In this document: positions 1 to 7,078 of the stretch, one piece after another
Layout: each line of letters starts with the position of its first letter
How positions within the stretch are numbered: the first letter of the stretch is position 1
Assembly (NCBI GenBank): GCA_919902475.1
Contig: CAKKRA010000144.1
Span: 1-7,757 of the forward strand
Length of the DNA: 7,757 nucleotides
Direction: 5' to 3'
Source of the DNA: Nitrospiria bacterium
Lineage (GTDB): Bacteria; Nitrospirota; CAKKRA01; 9FT-COMBO-42-15
Notes under the pieces: generated by a model
Seen by the model: only the letters and a program-made list of their open reading frames with translations
Told to the model about the DNA's origin: nothing
Database searches by the model: none
Translations under genes and position numbers: made by a program

Positions 1-1032
1 AAAAAACTCATTGAGTTGCAGGAGGGCCTGATGGAGGTCAGGATGGTCCCCCTTAATAATCTGTTTGACAGATTAACGAGGATGGCAAGGAAGCTCTCAA
101 GGGAATCAGGGAAGATTATTGATATCAGGATTTTTGGCGAGGAGACAGAGTTAGACAGATTGATGATAGAAGAGATTGCAGATCCCCTTATGCATATAGT
201 CAGAAATTCAGTTGACCATGGCATTGAGACTCAAGAGGAGCGAATCAAGTCAGGTAAAAATGAGATAGGAACAATTAAACTCTCTGCAACGCAGAAAGGC
301 GGCCATGTTGTTATAGAGGTTGAGGATGACGGCGGCGGCATCAATATCAAAAGGGTTAAGGATATTGCTGTAGAAAAGGGATTGATTGCTCTTAACAGCA
401 GCTTGACAGAAAAAGAGGCTATAGACCTTTTGTTTACACCTGGATTTTCTACCAGTAAGGTTGTTACAGAGGTCTCGGGCAGGGGTGTCGGCCTTGACGT
501 TGTAAGAAAAAACCTTATTAAATTAAACGGTACAATTGATATTGAGACAAAGGAGAAGGCTGGAACAAGGTTTATAATAACACTGCCGCTGACACTGATG
601 ATTTTAAAGGCATTGATTGTTCAGGTTGCAGATGACATCTTTGCGCTGCCGATAAATTCTGTATCTGAAAGCCTGATGATAACAAAGAGGGACATCCAGA
701 CAGTTGAAAGGAGAGAGGTTATACAGTTAAGAGAGAGGACGCTGCCAATACTGCGTCTTGAGGATGCCTTTGATATGAAAAGCAAGGATGTAAACCCTGA
801 CAGCATGTACGTTGTTGTTGTGGGCTCTGCGAATAGAAAAATAGGGTTTGTGGTTGACGCCCTTCTTGGCCAGCAGGAGATTGTTATAAAATCCCTTGGA
901 AAAATTTTGTCCGGCATCCAGGGTGTTGCCGGCGCAACTGAGCTTGGAAACAGGAAGACTGTTTTAGTGCTTGATGTCTCTGCGCTCATTGAAGAATCAG
1001 TTCAGGATTATAAAGAAGAGGTTAAGGGTTAA
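1..1032 (+). CDS. cheA: Chemotaxis histidine kinase CheA, C-terminal part (5' end outside window)
   Basis: This is the cytoplasmic sensor kinase of the chemosensory array. It uses ATP to phosphorylate its own Hpt histidine and passes the phosphate to response regulators. The frame is open from base 1, and 343 residues are visible, about half of a usual CheA. Residues 1 to about 35 are the end of the P3 dimerisation region (motif EVRMVPL). The HATPase P4 domain follows: N box with H65, N69, D72, H73 and G74; G1 box DDGGGI at 109-114; F box FTPGFST at 145-151; G2 box GRGVGL at 160-165. From about 200 to 335 is the CheW-like P5 domain that binds CheW and receptors. The Hpt and P2 domains must lie upstream. 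The protein ends about 10 residues after P5, so it carries no fused C-terminal receiver, unlike WspE or FrzE. The stop lies 2 bases before the next ATG. The boxes look intact, so an active kinase is expected. Confidence 0.97.
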   Translation, partial: KKLIELQEGLMEVRMVPLNNLFDRLTRMARKLSRESGKIIDIRIFGEETELDRLMIEEIADPLMHIVRNSVDHGIETQEERIKSGKNEIGTIKLSATQKGGHVVIEVEDDGGGINIKRVKDIAVEKGLIALNSSLTEKEAIDLLFTPGFSTSKVVTEVSGRGVGLDVVRKNLIKLNGTIDIETKEKAGTRFIITLPLTLMILKALIVQVADDIFALPINSVSESLMITKRDIQTVERREVIQLRERTLPILRLEDAFDMKSKDVNPDSMYVVVVGSANRKIGFVVDALLGQQEIVIKSLGKILSGIQGVAGATELGNRKTVLVLDVSALIEESVQDYKEEVKG

Positions 1033-1034
1033 AT

Positions 1035-2000
1035 ATGGAAAAAAGGATATTAGTAATAGACGATTCAGAGCAGACAAGAAAAAATCTGATTGAGATATTG
1101 AAAAATGCCAGGTTATTTAATACGTATCTTGAGGCAGAGGACGGCATTGAGGCATTCAGGATATTATCCAAGGAAAAGGTGGATATAGTAATCTCCGACG
1201 TTATTATGCCCCGGATGGACGGTTTTAAATTTTTGTCTCTTATTAAGAAGGACAGGGAATTGAAAGACATTCCTGTGATAATGCTGACTATCAGGGGAGA
1301 GATTATTGATAAAATAAGGGGCCTTGAGATTGGCGCTGATGATTATATTATCAAGCCGTTCAATTCTGACGAGCTCATTGCAAAGGTCAAGGTCTTTTTA
1401 AGAATAAAGGCCTTGCAGGATGATTTAAAGACCAAGAATCTTGAATTAGAAAAACTGAGCGTCATTGACCATCTTACACAGCTTTTTAACAGAAGGCACT
1501 TTTATGAATGCCTGAGAAAGGAATTTAAACGTTCAGAGAGGTATAACCTGAAGGTATCCTGCATGCTCATTGATATAGACTTTTTCAAAAACATAAATGA
1601 TACCCACGGCCATCTTATCGGAGACCTTGTTTTAAGAGAGCTCGGCATGATTCTTGTCGGCTCTGTCAGAGAACACGACACTGTTTCAAGATACGGCGGT
1701 GACGAGTTTGCGGTTATACTCCCGCAGAAAAACGGCGAAGGCTCTAAGGTAGTTGCAAACAGGATTATTAAGACAGTTGAGGGTTATCAGTTTGCAAAGA
1801 ATGCGGAGCTTAAAGACGGCATTAAGGTTACTGTAAGCATTGGAATAGTGACATATCCAGAAGAAAAGGTTGCGAATTATGAAGAAATGATAAAACTTGC
1901 AGATGACGCGCTTTATGATGCAAAGACAAAGAGAAACAGCATATGTATTTATTCTGATGAGCTCAAAAAAGGCAAGTTAAAAAAAATAAAAGAGGTTTAA
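1035..2000 (+). CDS. Response regulator with receiver and GGDEF domains (PleD/WspR-like diguanylate cyclase)
   Basis: A cytoplasmic two-domain regulator (321 aa), expected to make cyclic di-GMP from two GTP when phosphorylated, most simply by the neighbouring CheA. The receiver (about 1-125) has the acidic pair D9/D10, phospho-acceptor D55 in SDVIMP, T85 and K107 followed by P108, so all key residues are present. Residues 121-142 form a charged helical stalk like that joining Rec to GGDEF in PleD and WspR. The GGDEF domain (about 143-310) has DHLTQLFNRR at 145-154, the metal-binding region LIDIDFFKNIND, and an exact GGDEF at 221-225. An RxxD inhibitory site (R212, D215) lies five residues before it, so product feedback inhibition is likely. 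There is no EAL domain and no membrane segment. The start is supported by AAGGG and GAGG inside the end of cheA. It belongs to the PleD/WspR architecture, but orthology to either cannot be settled here. Confidence 0.95.
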   Translation: MEKRILVIDDSEQTRKNLIEILKNARLFNTYLEAEDGIEAFRILSKEKVDIVISDVIMPRMDGFKFLSLIKKDRELKDIPVIMLTIRGEIIDKIRGLEIGADDYIIKPFNSDELIAKVKVFLRIKALQDDLKTKNLELEKLSVIDHLTQLFNRRHFYECLRKEFKRSERYNLKVSCMLIDIDFFKNINDTHGHLIGDLVLRELGMILVGSVREHDTVSRYGGDEFAVILPQKNGEGSKVVANRIIKTVEGYQFAKNAELKDGIKVTVSIGIVTYPEEKVANYEEMIKLADDALYDAKTKRNSICIYSDELKKGKLKKIKEV

Positions 2001-2001
2001 A

Positions 2002-2631
2002 ATGTCAGATTTATCCGCAAATAAGGGTTCAAATAAAAAGAAACCCCGAAACAATGCTTCCAAGAAGGCAAAAATAGAAACATTAATCAAGCCGCAGGAA
2101 GACGAGGCTCTTTTATCGCCGGATACTGAGGCAGGAGAAATGCAGAGTGAGGATATTGCAGATGAGATGACATCAGCAGCGCCGGATGCTGATGAGCAAA
2201 AGATAGAACTCCTTGCATTCAAATTATCAAATGAAGAGTATGTCCTTGACATAAACAGGATTAAAGAGATTATTCGGCCTGTTGAGATTACAAGGGTTCC
2301 GAGAGTGCCCTCATATATTAAAGGGATAATATCCCTCAGAGGCGTTATAGTACCTGTATACAATTTGAAAAATAGGCTGGGATTATCAGAGGCAAACGAA
2401 TTTTCTAATGACAGCCAAAAAAGAATTTTAATAGTAAATTTTGACGAGGAGCTTATAGGGATTATAGTTGATGCTGTTACCGGCGTGGTAAAGATAAATG
2501 AAGATATTATTGAACCCACACCGCAGATTATTAAAGGTGTTGATGCGGAGTATTTAAAGGGCGTTGCAAGAACAAACAACAGGCTTTTAATACTCTTAAA
2601 CCTTGACAGGGTATTAAAAAAAGATAATTAA
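2002..2631 (+). CDS. cheW: CheW-type coupling protein with charged N-terminal extension
   Basis: An adaptor that joins CheA (through P5) to chemoreceptors in the cytoplasmic array. The CheW domain occupies about 67-205. It has the typical opening strand (ELLAFKLSNEEYVLDI), RIKEI at 86-90, the receptor/kinase-binding core IKGIISLRGVIVPVYNL at 106-122, and the closing strands RLLILLNLDRVL. At 209 aa it is longer than an ordinary CheW (about 150-170) because of a low-complexity head: residues 1-30 are rich in Lys, Arg and Asn, and 31-66 are rich in Glu and Asp. The head has no signal peptide or membrane segment and is probably disordered. The start has AGAGG at 1991-1995 with 6 bases of spacing, and only one base separates it from the upstream stop. 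It resembles the next gene, so the pair is probably an old tandem duplication. The extension could equally be a partner-binding tail or just spacer. Confidence 0.94.
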   Translation: MSDLSANKGSNKKKPRNNASKKAKIETLIKPQEDEALLSPDTEAGEMQSEDIADEMTSAAPDADEQKIELLAFKLSNEEYVLDINRIKEIIRPVEITRVPRVPSYIKGIISLRGVIVPVYNLKNRLGLSEANEFSNDSQKRILIVNFDEELIGIIVDAVTGVVKINEDIIEPTPQIIKGVDAEYLKGVARTNNRLLILLNLDRVLKKDN

Positions 2632-2634
2632 GCT

Positions 2635-3156
2635 ATGGCAAATATAGTAAATAAAACAGAAGACGATAAGATTAAATTTGCTGTATTCTCTATTGGCGCA
2701 GTGGATTTCGCACTGGATATCATGAGGATTAAAGAGATTGTCAAGCCCTTAAAGATTACAACAATACCAAAGGCGCCGAGGTTTATAGAGGGCGTTATTA
2801 ATCTAAGAGGCAATATCATTCCGATAGTAGACCTGAGAAAGCGGTTTGGAGTAAAAATACCTGAGTCGCCCCTGTCATCAGAGCGGATTATAATTGCAAA
2901 ACTTAATGGAAAGATAATCGGGCTGATTGTTGATTTAGTAACAGATGTACTTTCCCTGGGAAAGAGCGATATAAGCCCCCCTCCGGAGATTGTAAAGGGT
3001 ATCAGGTCCCAATTTATTAAGGGACTGGGAAAGGTAGGCAGCAGGCTTATACTTTTAATAGACTTAGACAGAATTTTAACAGTAAGCGAAAGAATCAGTT
3101 TGAAGTCATCCAGCAGCGATTCGGCTAATCAAGCTCAAGATGCAGAAGGAGAGTAG
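2635..3156 (+). CDS. cheW: CheW-type coupling protein, compact
   Basis: The second CheW adaptor (173 aa), close to the usual family length. The domain covers about 11-152: opening strand IKFAVFSIGAVDFALDI, RIKEIVKP at 31-38, a near-canonical core VINLRGNIIPIVDLRKR at 54-70, SERIIIAKL, GLIVDLVTDVL, and final RLILLIDLDRIL. The last 20 residues are a Ser/Asp/Glu-rich tail. The core matches classical CheW more closely than the upstream paralogue does (NLRG and VDLR against SLRG and YNLK), so this is the better candidate for the standard coupling role; that is inference. The gene begins 3 bases after the previous stop and I see no clear Shine-Dalgarno sequence before the ATG. Translation probably depends on ribosomes arriving from the upstream cheW, which would hold the two adaptors at a linked ratio. 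No anomalies in the reading frame. Confidence 0.95.
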   Translation: MANIVNKTEDDKIKFAVFSIGAVDFALDIMRIKEIVKPLKITTIPKAPRFIEGVINLRGNIIPIVDLRKRFGVKIPESPLSSERIIIAKLNGKIIGLIVDLVTDVLSLGKSDISPPPEIVKGIRSQFIKGLGKVGSRLILLIDLDRILTVSERISLKSSSSDSANQAQDAEGE

Positions 3157-3161
3157 TTTTA

Positions 3162-4250
3162 ATGGTTATTAAGTGTCCTAAATGCAGTGAAAAAATTGAA
3201 GTAGACGATGAAGCCCTTTCAACAGGAGAGGCAAAGGTCAGATGCGGGCATTGCTACGCGATGTTTGCAGTAAAGAAAGGTGTAAAAAAGTCCCTTGCGC
3301 CTAAAGCGCCTGCAAAGGAAGCTCCAGAAACAATTTATGAGGCGCCAAAACCTGAACAAAAAATAGCAGAAAAAGATATAAATATAAATATTATCCTTGT
3401 TGCAATGGATGGCGACGCAGCAAGCAAGATAATAAATGATCTGTTAGTTGAACATGGTTTTGAGGTGCTGCATGCATCTGATGGGAGGACAGCGCTTTCT
3501 TTAATACAGGAAAAAAGACCCGGAGTTGCAATATTGGATGTGGGGCTTCCGCAGATATTCGGTTTTGAAATCAGCGAGATAATCAAAAACAGCGAGAGGC
3601 TGAAGGACACTATCGTAATATTAATTGCCTCTATATATGACAAGACGAGATACAAAAGAGAGCCGCAGTCCCTCTTTGGCGCAGATGATTATATTGAAAA
3701 ACATCATATAAGGGACAGCCTTATAGCTAAGGTCAAGAGCTTATTGGAAACTAATTTTTCTGAGCAGACTCATGGTGAATATCAAAAGCCTGCTGAAAAG
3801 GAATATAAGCCTCCGCTTTCAATAGAAGGAGGCTATGAAGAAAAGAGAGCAGAGGAAAAGATTGATTTAATCAAAAATGATGTTACAGCCTTTAGGAACG
3901 ATGAGATATCCCTGCCGCCAGCATTTGGCGCAATGGCAGTTGAGCAGCCGCCTGTTCAAAAAGAGGAAATTGTAAAAATAGAGGAGAAGGCTGAGAAGCT
4001 GTCGCCTGAACATGAAAAGGCAATGAGATTTGCAAGGATTATTATATCCGATATCGCGCTTTATAATCAAAAGGCTGTTGAAAATGGCATCAGAAATAAC
4101 AAATTTTATGAGGTATTAAAGGCTGAGATTGAAGAGGGCAGAAAACTTTATAAAGAGAGAGTGCCGCCTGATATAGCCTCTGCTACAAATTACTTTAACC
4201 AAACATTAGAAGATTTTATAAAGAATAAGAGGAGGTCATTAAATCTTTAA
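3162..4250 (+). CDS. Zinc-ribbon (MJ0042-type) / degenerate receiver protein with helical C-terminal domain
   Basis: A three-part cytoplasmic protein (362 aa) of unknown role. Residues 1-40 are an MJ0042-type zinc ribbon with C5/C8 and C28/C31, expected to hold one Zn2+. An Ala/Pro/Lys/Glu-rich linker follows. Residues about 77-195 are a receiver fold: phospho-acceptor D126 in ILDVGLP and K180 are kept, but the first Asp of the acidic pair is M82 (D83 remains), the conserved Thr is A156 (with S157 next to it), and the Pro after the Lys is H181. Phosphorylation is therefore uncertain. A second charged linker (about 199-280) leads to an all-helical C-terminal domain of about 80 residues that includes RFARIIISDIALYNQKAVENG, KLYKERVPP and YFNQTLEDFI. 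I associate this C-terminal pattern from memory with uncharacterised proteins of Deltaproteobacteria and related groups. AAGGAG at 3146-3151 supports the start. Possible roles are a phosphate sink, an adaptor or a partner of the HEAT protein downstream. Confidence 0.88.
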   Translation: MVIKCPKCSEKIEVDDEALSTGEAKVRCGHCYAMFAVKKGVKKSLAPKAPAKEAPETIYEAPKPEQKIAEKDININIILVAMDGDAASKIINDLLVEHGFEVLHASDGRTALSLIQEKRPGVAILDVGLPQIFGFEISEIIKNSERLKDTIVILIASIYDKTRYKREPQSLFGADDYIEKHHIRDSLIAKVKSLLETNFSEQTHGEYQKPAEKEYKPPLSIEGGYEEKRAEEKIDLIKNDVTAFRNDEISLPPAFGAMAVEQPPVQKEEIVKIEEKAEKLSPEHEKAMRFARIIISDIALYNQKAVENGIRNNKFYEVLKAEIEEGRKLYKERVPPDIASATNYFNQTLEDFIKNKRRSLNL

Positions 4251-4268
4251 TTGAAGCAATCTTATTTA

Positions 4269-4274
4269 ACGAGG
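4269..4274 (+). promoter_or_regulatory. Ribosome binding site deciding the HEAT-gene start
   Basis: ACGAGG lies 10 bases before the ATG at 4285 but only 4 bases before an in-frame TTG at 4279. The spacing favours the ATG, removing two residues from the longest possible frame. Confidence 0.6.
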
Positions 4275-4284
4275 TTAATTGCAA

Positions 4285-6195
4285 ATGATAAACAAAATAA
4301 ATAAATATATTAATGACCTGTCATCAAAGGAAACCGAGATAAGGCGCCGTGCAGTTGAAAGGCTCGGCGAGCTTCGCACTGAAGAATGCATAGAGCCGCT
4401 GCTCAAGGCATTAGGTGATGAAGACTGGCGTGTAAGAAAGACCGCTGTTCCGGCATTATTGAATTTTGAACACAATGACAAGATTTTTATCGGCCTGATT
4501 TCATCCCTGAGGTCAGAAGACAATGCAGGACTGCGGAATGCTGCTGTGGAGGTATTGACAAAGCTTGGCGCATTATCCGTCCCCTTTCTGATAGATACCT
4601 TTAAGGATGACGACAGGGATGTCAGGAAGTTTGTTGCAGATATTTTAGGCGATATCAATGATAAGAGGGCTGCCAATGCATTGATAAACGGCTTGTCTGA
4701 CGCCGATGAAAATGTATCTCTTGCCTCTGTTGAGTCGCTCGGAAAATTAAGGGATGAGTCCGCAATAGAACCGTTGCTAAAAGCGCTGAAAGAGAGCGAT
4801 GATAAGCTTTTTCTTTACACAGTTATTAAGGCATTAGAGAAGATTGGCAACCCGAAAATAGTTGATGTATTAATAGAGATGATAAATAAAAATGGCGTTG
4901 AAAAGGCTGTTGTAGAAGCCCTCGGCGCTATAGGCGATATAAAGGCATTGGATGTGCTTACCACCTCATTTAAAGATAAAAAGTTAAAAAACCCTGCCCT
5001 TAATTCTATTATCAATATTTATGAAAAGAATAATGAAAAGAACATTAGAGACAAAATTATTTTAAAGGTCAAAGAAACATTAAACGATGAGGCTGTTTCA
5101 TATCTGATAGATGCATTGGAAAATTTCAATCCAAAGATCAGAAGTTCAGCAATAAAGATGCTCGGGTGGTCAAAGAACCTGCGTGCAGTAAAGCCTTTGC
5201 TGGAACTGATAGACAGCGATTGTAAAAATGAAAGCATAACTGCAATAATCAATATAGGCAGGGATGCTGAGGATGCAGTAATTGAAGAGATTACAAAAGG
5301 GAATGAGGTTGTCAGAGAGGCGATTGCAAGGATATTAGGCGAGATTGGAAACAAGAAATCTGTTAATCACCTTATTTTGCTAATAGGCGATGAAAGCGGG
5401 CATGTAAGGCAGACGAGCGCCCTTGCGCTTGGAAGGATCGGTGATGCCGCTGCCTCTAAGGCATTGATAGACCTTCTGAATGATGAATATCCGAATGTGC
5501 AGGAGGCCGCGGTTGATGCCTTAAGCAGGATTAAGGATAAATCCCTGATTTCACATTTTGTTAAAATGCTTTCTAATGAGAATGAGAATATAAGGGGCAA
5601 CGGGGCAAGGATTTTAGGGAAGATAAATGCTAAAGAAGCGGTTGGCAACCTATTATTTATGCTGAAGGATGAAAGCCCTTATGTCAGGCAATGCGCAGTT
5701 AATGCACTTGGCTCTATAAATGACCCTGCTGTAGAAGGCGGTCTTATGGTTGCCCTTACTGATGAAGAGAAGCAGGTGCGTTACGCAGCAGTTTCCGTAA
5801 TAGTCGGCAAGAAGAATAAAAAATTTCTTAATCCGCTGATTTCCTTATTGAATGATAATGATATCTGGATAAGGGTTGCAGTAGTAAAAGGAATAGCAGA
5901 GATTGGCGGAAAGGATGCAGTTCAGCCGATAATAGAAATGCTAAATGATAAGGTTGGTGTTGTAAAAATCGCTGCTATTGACGCCATTGGCATGATTGGC
6001 GACAAGAAGGCGGCAAACAAGATAGTTGAGCTTATAAATGATAAAGACTGGGATGTGAAACTTGCTGCAATTAAGGTCTTGGGTCAGCTAAAAACAGAAG
6101 GCGCAAAAAGCGCGCTTGAGGATTTAATGCGCATGGAGAAAGACGCCATGCTTAAACAATATGCAAGCGATATACTTGGGAAGATTGAGAAATAA
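4285..6195 (+). CDS. HEAT-repeat scaffold protein of a chemosensory operon
   Basis: A 636-residue soluble protein built almost wholly of HEAT / PBS-lyase-type helical repeats, about 20 units of roughly 31 residues. The unit pattern is: D-x-x-VR-x-x-A, then ALG-x-I-GD-x-x-A, then a helix like PLL-x-LL-x-D. The clearest units are at about 13-80, 108-170 and 338-620, for example DWRVRKTAV, SPYVRQCAVNALGSI and DIWIRVAVVKGIAEI. Between about 218 and 278 the spacing breaks down and Lys/Asn-rich helices intervene. No catalytic domain, cofactor motif, signal peptide or membrane helix is visible, so a protein-binding superhelix is the best reading. PBS-lyase-like repeats alone do not imply bilin chemistry. 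From memory, a HEAT-repeat protein encoded in a Myxococcus xanthus chemosensory cluster acts as an output partner of its response regulator, a plausible but unproven parallel. The 34-base upstream gap and its own ribosome binding site suggest independent initiation within the operon; cheR follows 9 bases later. Confidence 0.93.
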   Translation: MINKINKYINDLSSKETEIRRRAVERLGELRTEECIEPLLKALGDEDWRVRKTAVPALLNFEHNDKIFIGLISSLRSEDNAGLRNAAVEVLTKLGALSVPFLIDTFKDDDRDVRKFVADILGDINDKRAANALINGLSDADENVSLASVESLGKLRDESAIEPLLKALKESDDKLFLYTVIKALEKIGNPKIVDVLIEMINKNGVEKAVVEALGAIGDIKALDVLTTSFKDKKLKNPALNSIINIYEKNNEKNIRDKIILKVKETLNDEAVSYLIDALENFNPKIRSSAIKMLGWSKNLRAVKPLLELIDSDCKNESITAIINIGRDAEDAVIEEITKGNEVVREAIARILGEIGNKKSVNHLILLIGDESGHVRQTSALALGRIGDAAASKALIDLLNDEYPNVQEAAVDALSRIKDKSLISHFVKMLSNENENIRGNGARILGKINAKEAVGNLLFMLKDESPYVRQCAVNALGSINDPAVEGGLMVALTDEEKQVRYAAVSVIVGKKNKKFLNPLISLLNDNDIWIRVAVVKGIAEIGGKDAVQPIIEMLNDKVGVVKIAAIDAIGMIGDKKAANKIVELINDKDWDVKLAAIKVLGQLKTEGAKSALEDLMRMEKDAMLKQYASDILGKIEK

Positions 6196-6199
6196 AGGA
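6194..6199 (+). promoter_or_regulatory. Ribosome binding site of cheR overlapping the HEAT-gene stop
   Basis: AAAGGA shares its first two bases with the TAA stop of the HEAT gene and lies 5 bases before the cheR ATG at 6205. This placement is typical of stop-start translational coupling and supports the chosen cheR start. Confidence 0.65.
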
Positions 6200-6204
6200 C
6201 AGCA

Positions 6205-7065
6205 ATGTTTAATGACGAGCCTATTGAATTAAGCGATGAAATATTCAAACTCCTGAAGGATTTGATATACAAAAGCAGCGGTGTATGGTTTGATGAGAAT
6301 TCAAAGGACATCCTCAGAATGAGGCTGACAAACAGCGTCCAAAGGCATCAGTTCAGAAGTTTTAAGGATTACTACTATTTTTTAAGATATGACAGGGAAA
6401 AGGACGCTGAATTAGCCAGCCTCCTTGATATTGTTACAAACCATGAGACCTATTTCTTCAGGGAGATGGCTCAGCTTAAGGCATTTTCAGAGGAGATACT
6501 GCCGGAAATAAGAGAGATAAAAAAGAGAGACGGCAGCAAAGAGATAAAAATATGGAGCGCCGGCTGTTCAACAGGGGAAGAGGCATATACTATAGCAATG
6601 CTCTTTTTAGAATCAAAAATGTTTAATGATTTGAACATAGAGATATTTGCGACTGATATTAGCCACAGGGTGCTTCATTCTGCAAGGCGAGGGGTATATC
6701 AGAAGCACGCCTTCAGGACAACAGACTCTGCTGAAATGATCAAAAAATATTTTATTCAAGAAGAGAATAGCTATAAGATTTCTGATAAGGTAAAGGAAAA
6801 TGTCAATTTTGGATATTTTAATCTGCTTGATTCTGATAAATCTGCATTTATTAACAGAATGGATGTTATATTTTGCAGAAATGTAATCATATATTTTGAT
6901 ATGCCCGCAAAAAAAAAGGTTATTGACATGTTTTATGAAAAATTGAACAACTCTGGTTTTTTATTGCTCGGCCACTCCGAGTCCCTGATAAATATTTCAA
7001 CAGCCTTTACACTCAGGCATTTTAAGAATGATATGGTGTATCAAAAGGCAGTTAAATCAGGTTAA
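6205..7065 (+). CDS. cheR: Chemoreceptor glutamate O-methyltransferase CheR
   Basis: CheR transfers methyl groups from S-adenosylmethionine to glutamates of chemoreceptor signalling helices, giving adaptation against CheB. At 286 aa it has the standard length. The helical N-terminal domain covers about 10-70. The methyltransferase domain follows, with TNHETYFFRE at 78-87, the SAM-binding WSAGCSTGEEAYT at 117-129, ATDIS at 149-153 (D151 as the likely ribose contact), FCRNVIIYF at 223-231 and LLGHSES at 254-260. All the usual family signatures are present, so it should be active. In the beta-subdomain, the stretch between KKYF (180-183) and NVNF (199-202) looks about four residues shorter than I recall for E. 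coli CheR. That suggests a type that does not need a receptor C-terminal pentapeptide tether (inference). There is no TPR or other C-terminal extension, unlike WspC. Its place beside cheB is the usual methylation pair. Confidence 0.97.
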   Translation: MFNDEPIELSDEIFKLLKDLIYKSSGVWFDENSKDILRMRLTNSVQRHQFRSFKDYYYFLRYDREKDAELASLLDIVTNHETYFFREMAQLKAFSEEILPEIREIKKRDGSKEIKIWSAGCSTGEEAYTIAMLFLESKMFNDLNIEIFATDISHRVLHSARRGVYQKHAFRTTDSAEMIKKYFIQEENSYKISDKVKENVNFGYFNLLDSDKSAFINRMDVIFCRNVIIYFDMPAKKKVIDMFYEKLNNSGFLLLGHSESLINISTAFTLRHFKNDMVYQKAVKSG

Positions 7066-7078
7066 TTATTCTGGAGAC

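Noticed and set aside
16..33. TTG at 16 or ATG at 31 as the start of a short kinase gene
   Set aside because: The frame is open to base 1 and already encodes conserved CheA P3 sequence there, so these are internal codons of a truncated cheA.
621..989. Minus-strand open frames opposite cheA and opposite every other gene in the window
   Set aside because: They lie wholly inside recognised genes, have low-complexity Ser/Ile/Leu-rich products, no ribosome binding sites and no recognisable domain; they mirror the codon pattern of the true strand.
4230..4235. Strong AGGAGG sequence near the end of the zinc-ribbon gene
   Set aside because: It encodes Arg-Arg in frame; no start codon at suitable spacing opens a frame of useful length. 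It is too far (about 50 bases) from the HEAT start to serve it.
4256..4282. GCAAT/ATTGC inverted repeat around the HEAT-gene ribosome binding site
   Set aside because: Only five base pairs with a 17-base loop in AT-rich sequence; readily expected by chance.
4285..6195. Phycobilisome lyase (bilin attachment) function for the HEAT protein
   Set aside because: PBS-lyase-type HEAT repeats are common in scaffolds without bilin chemistry, and nothing in the window relates to phycobiliproteins.
4285..6195. DNA-level tandem repeat array or CRISPR-like structure in the HEAT gene
   Set aside because: The periodicity of about 93 bases comes from the protein repeats; the nucleotide units are strongly diverged and have no conserved repeat or spacer pattern.
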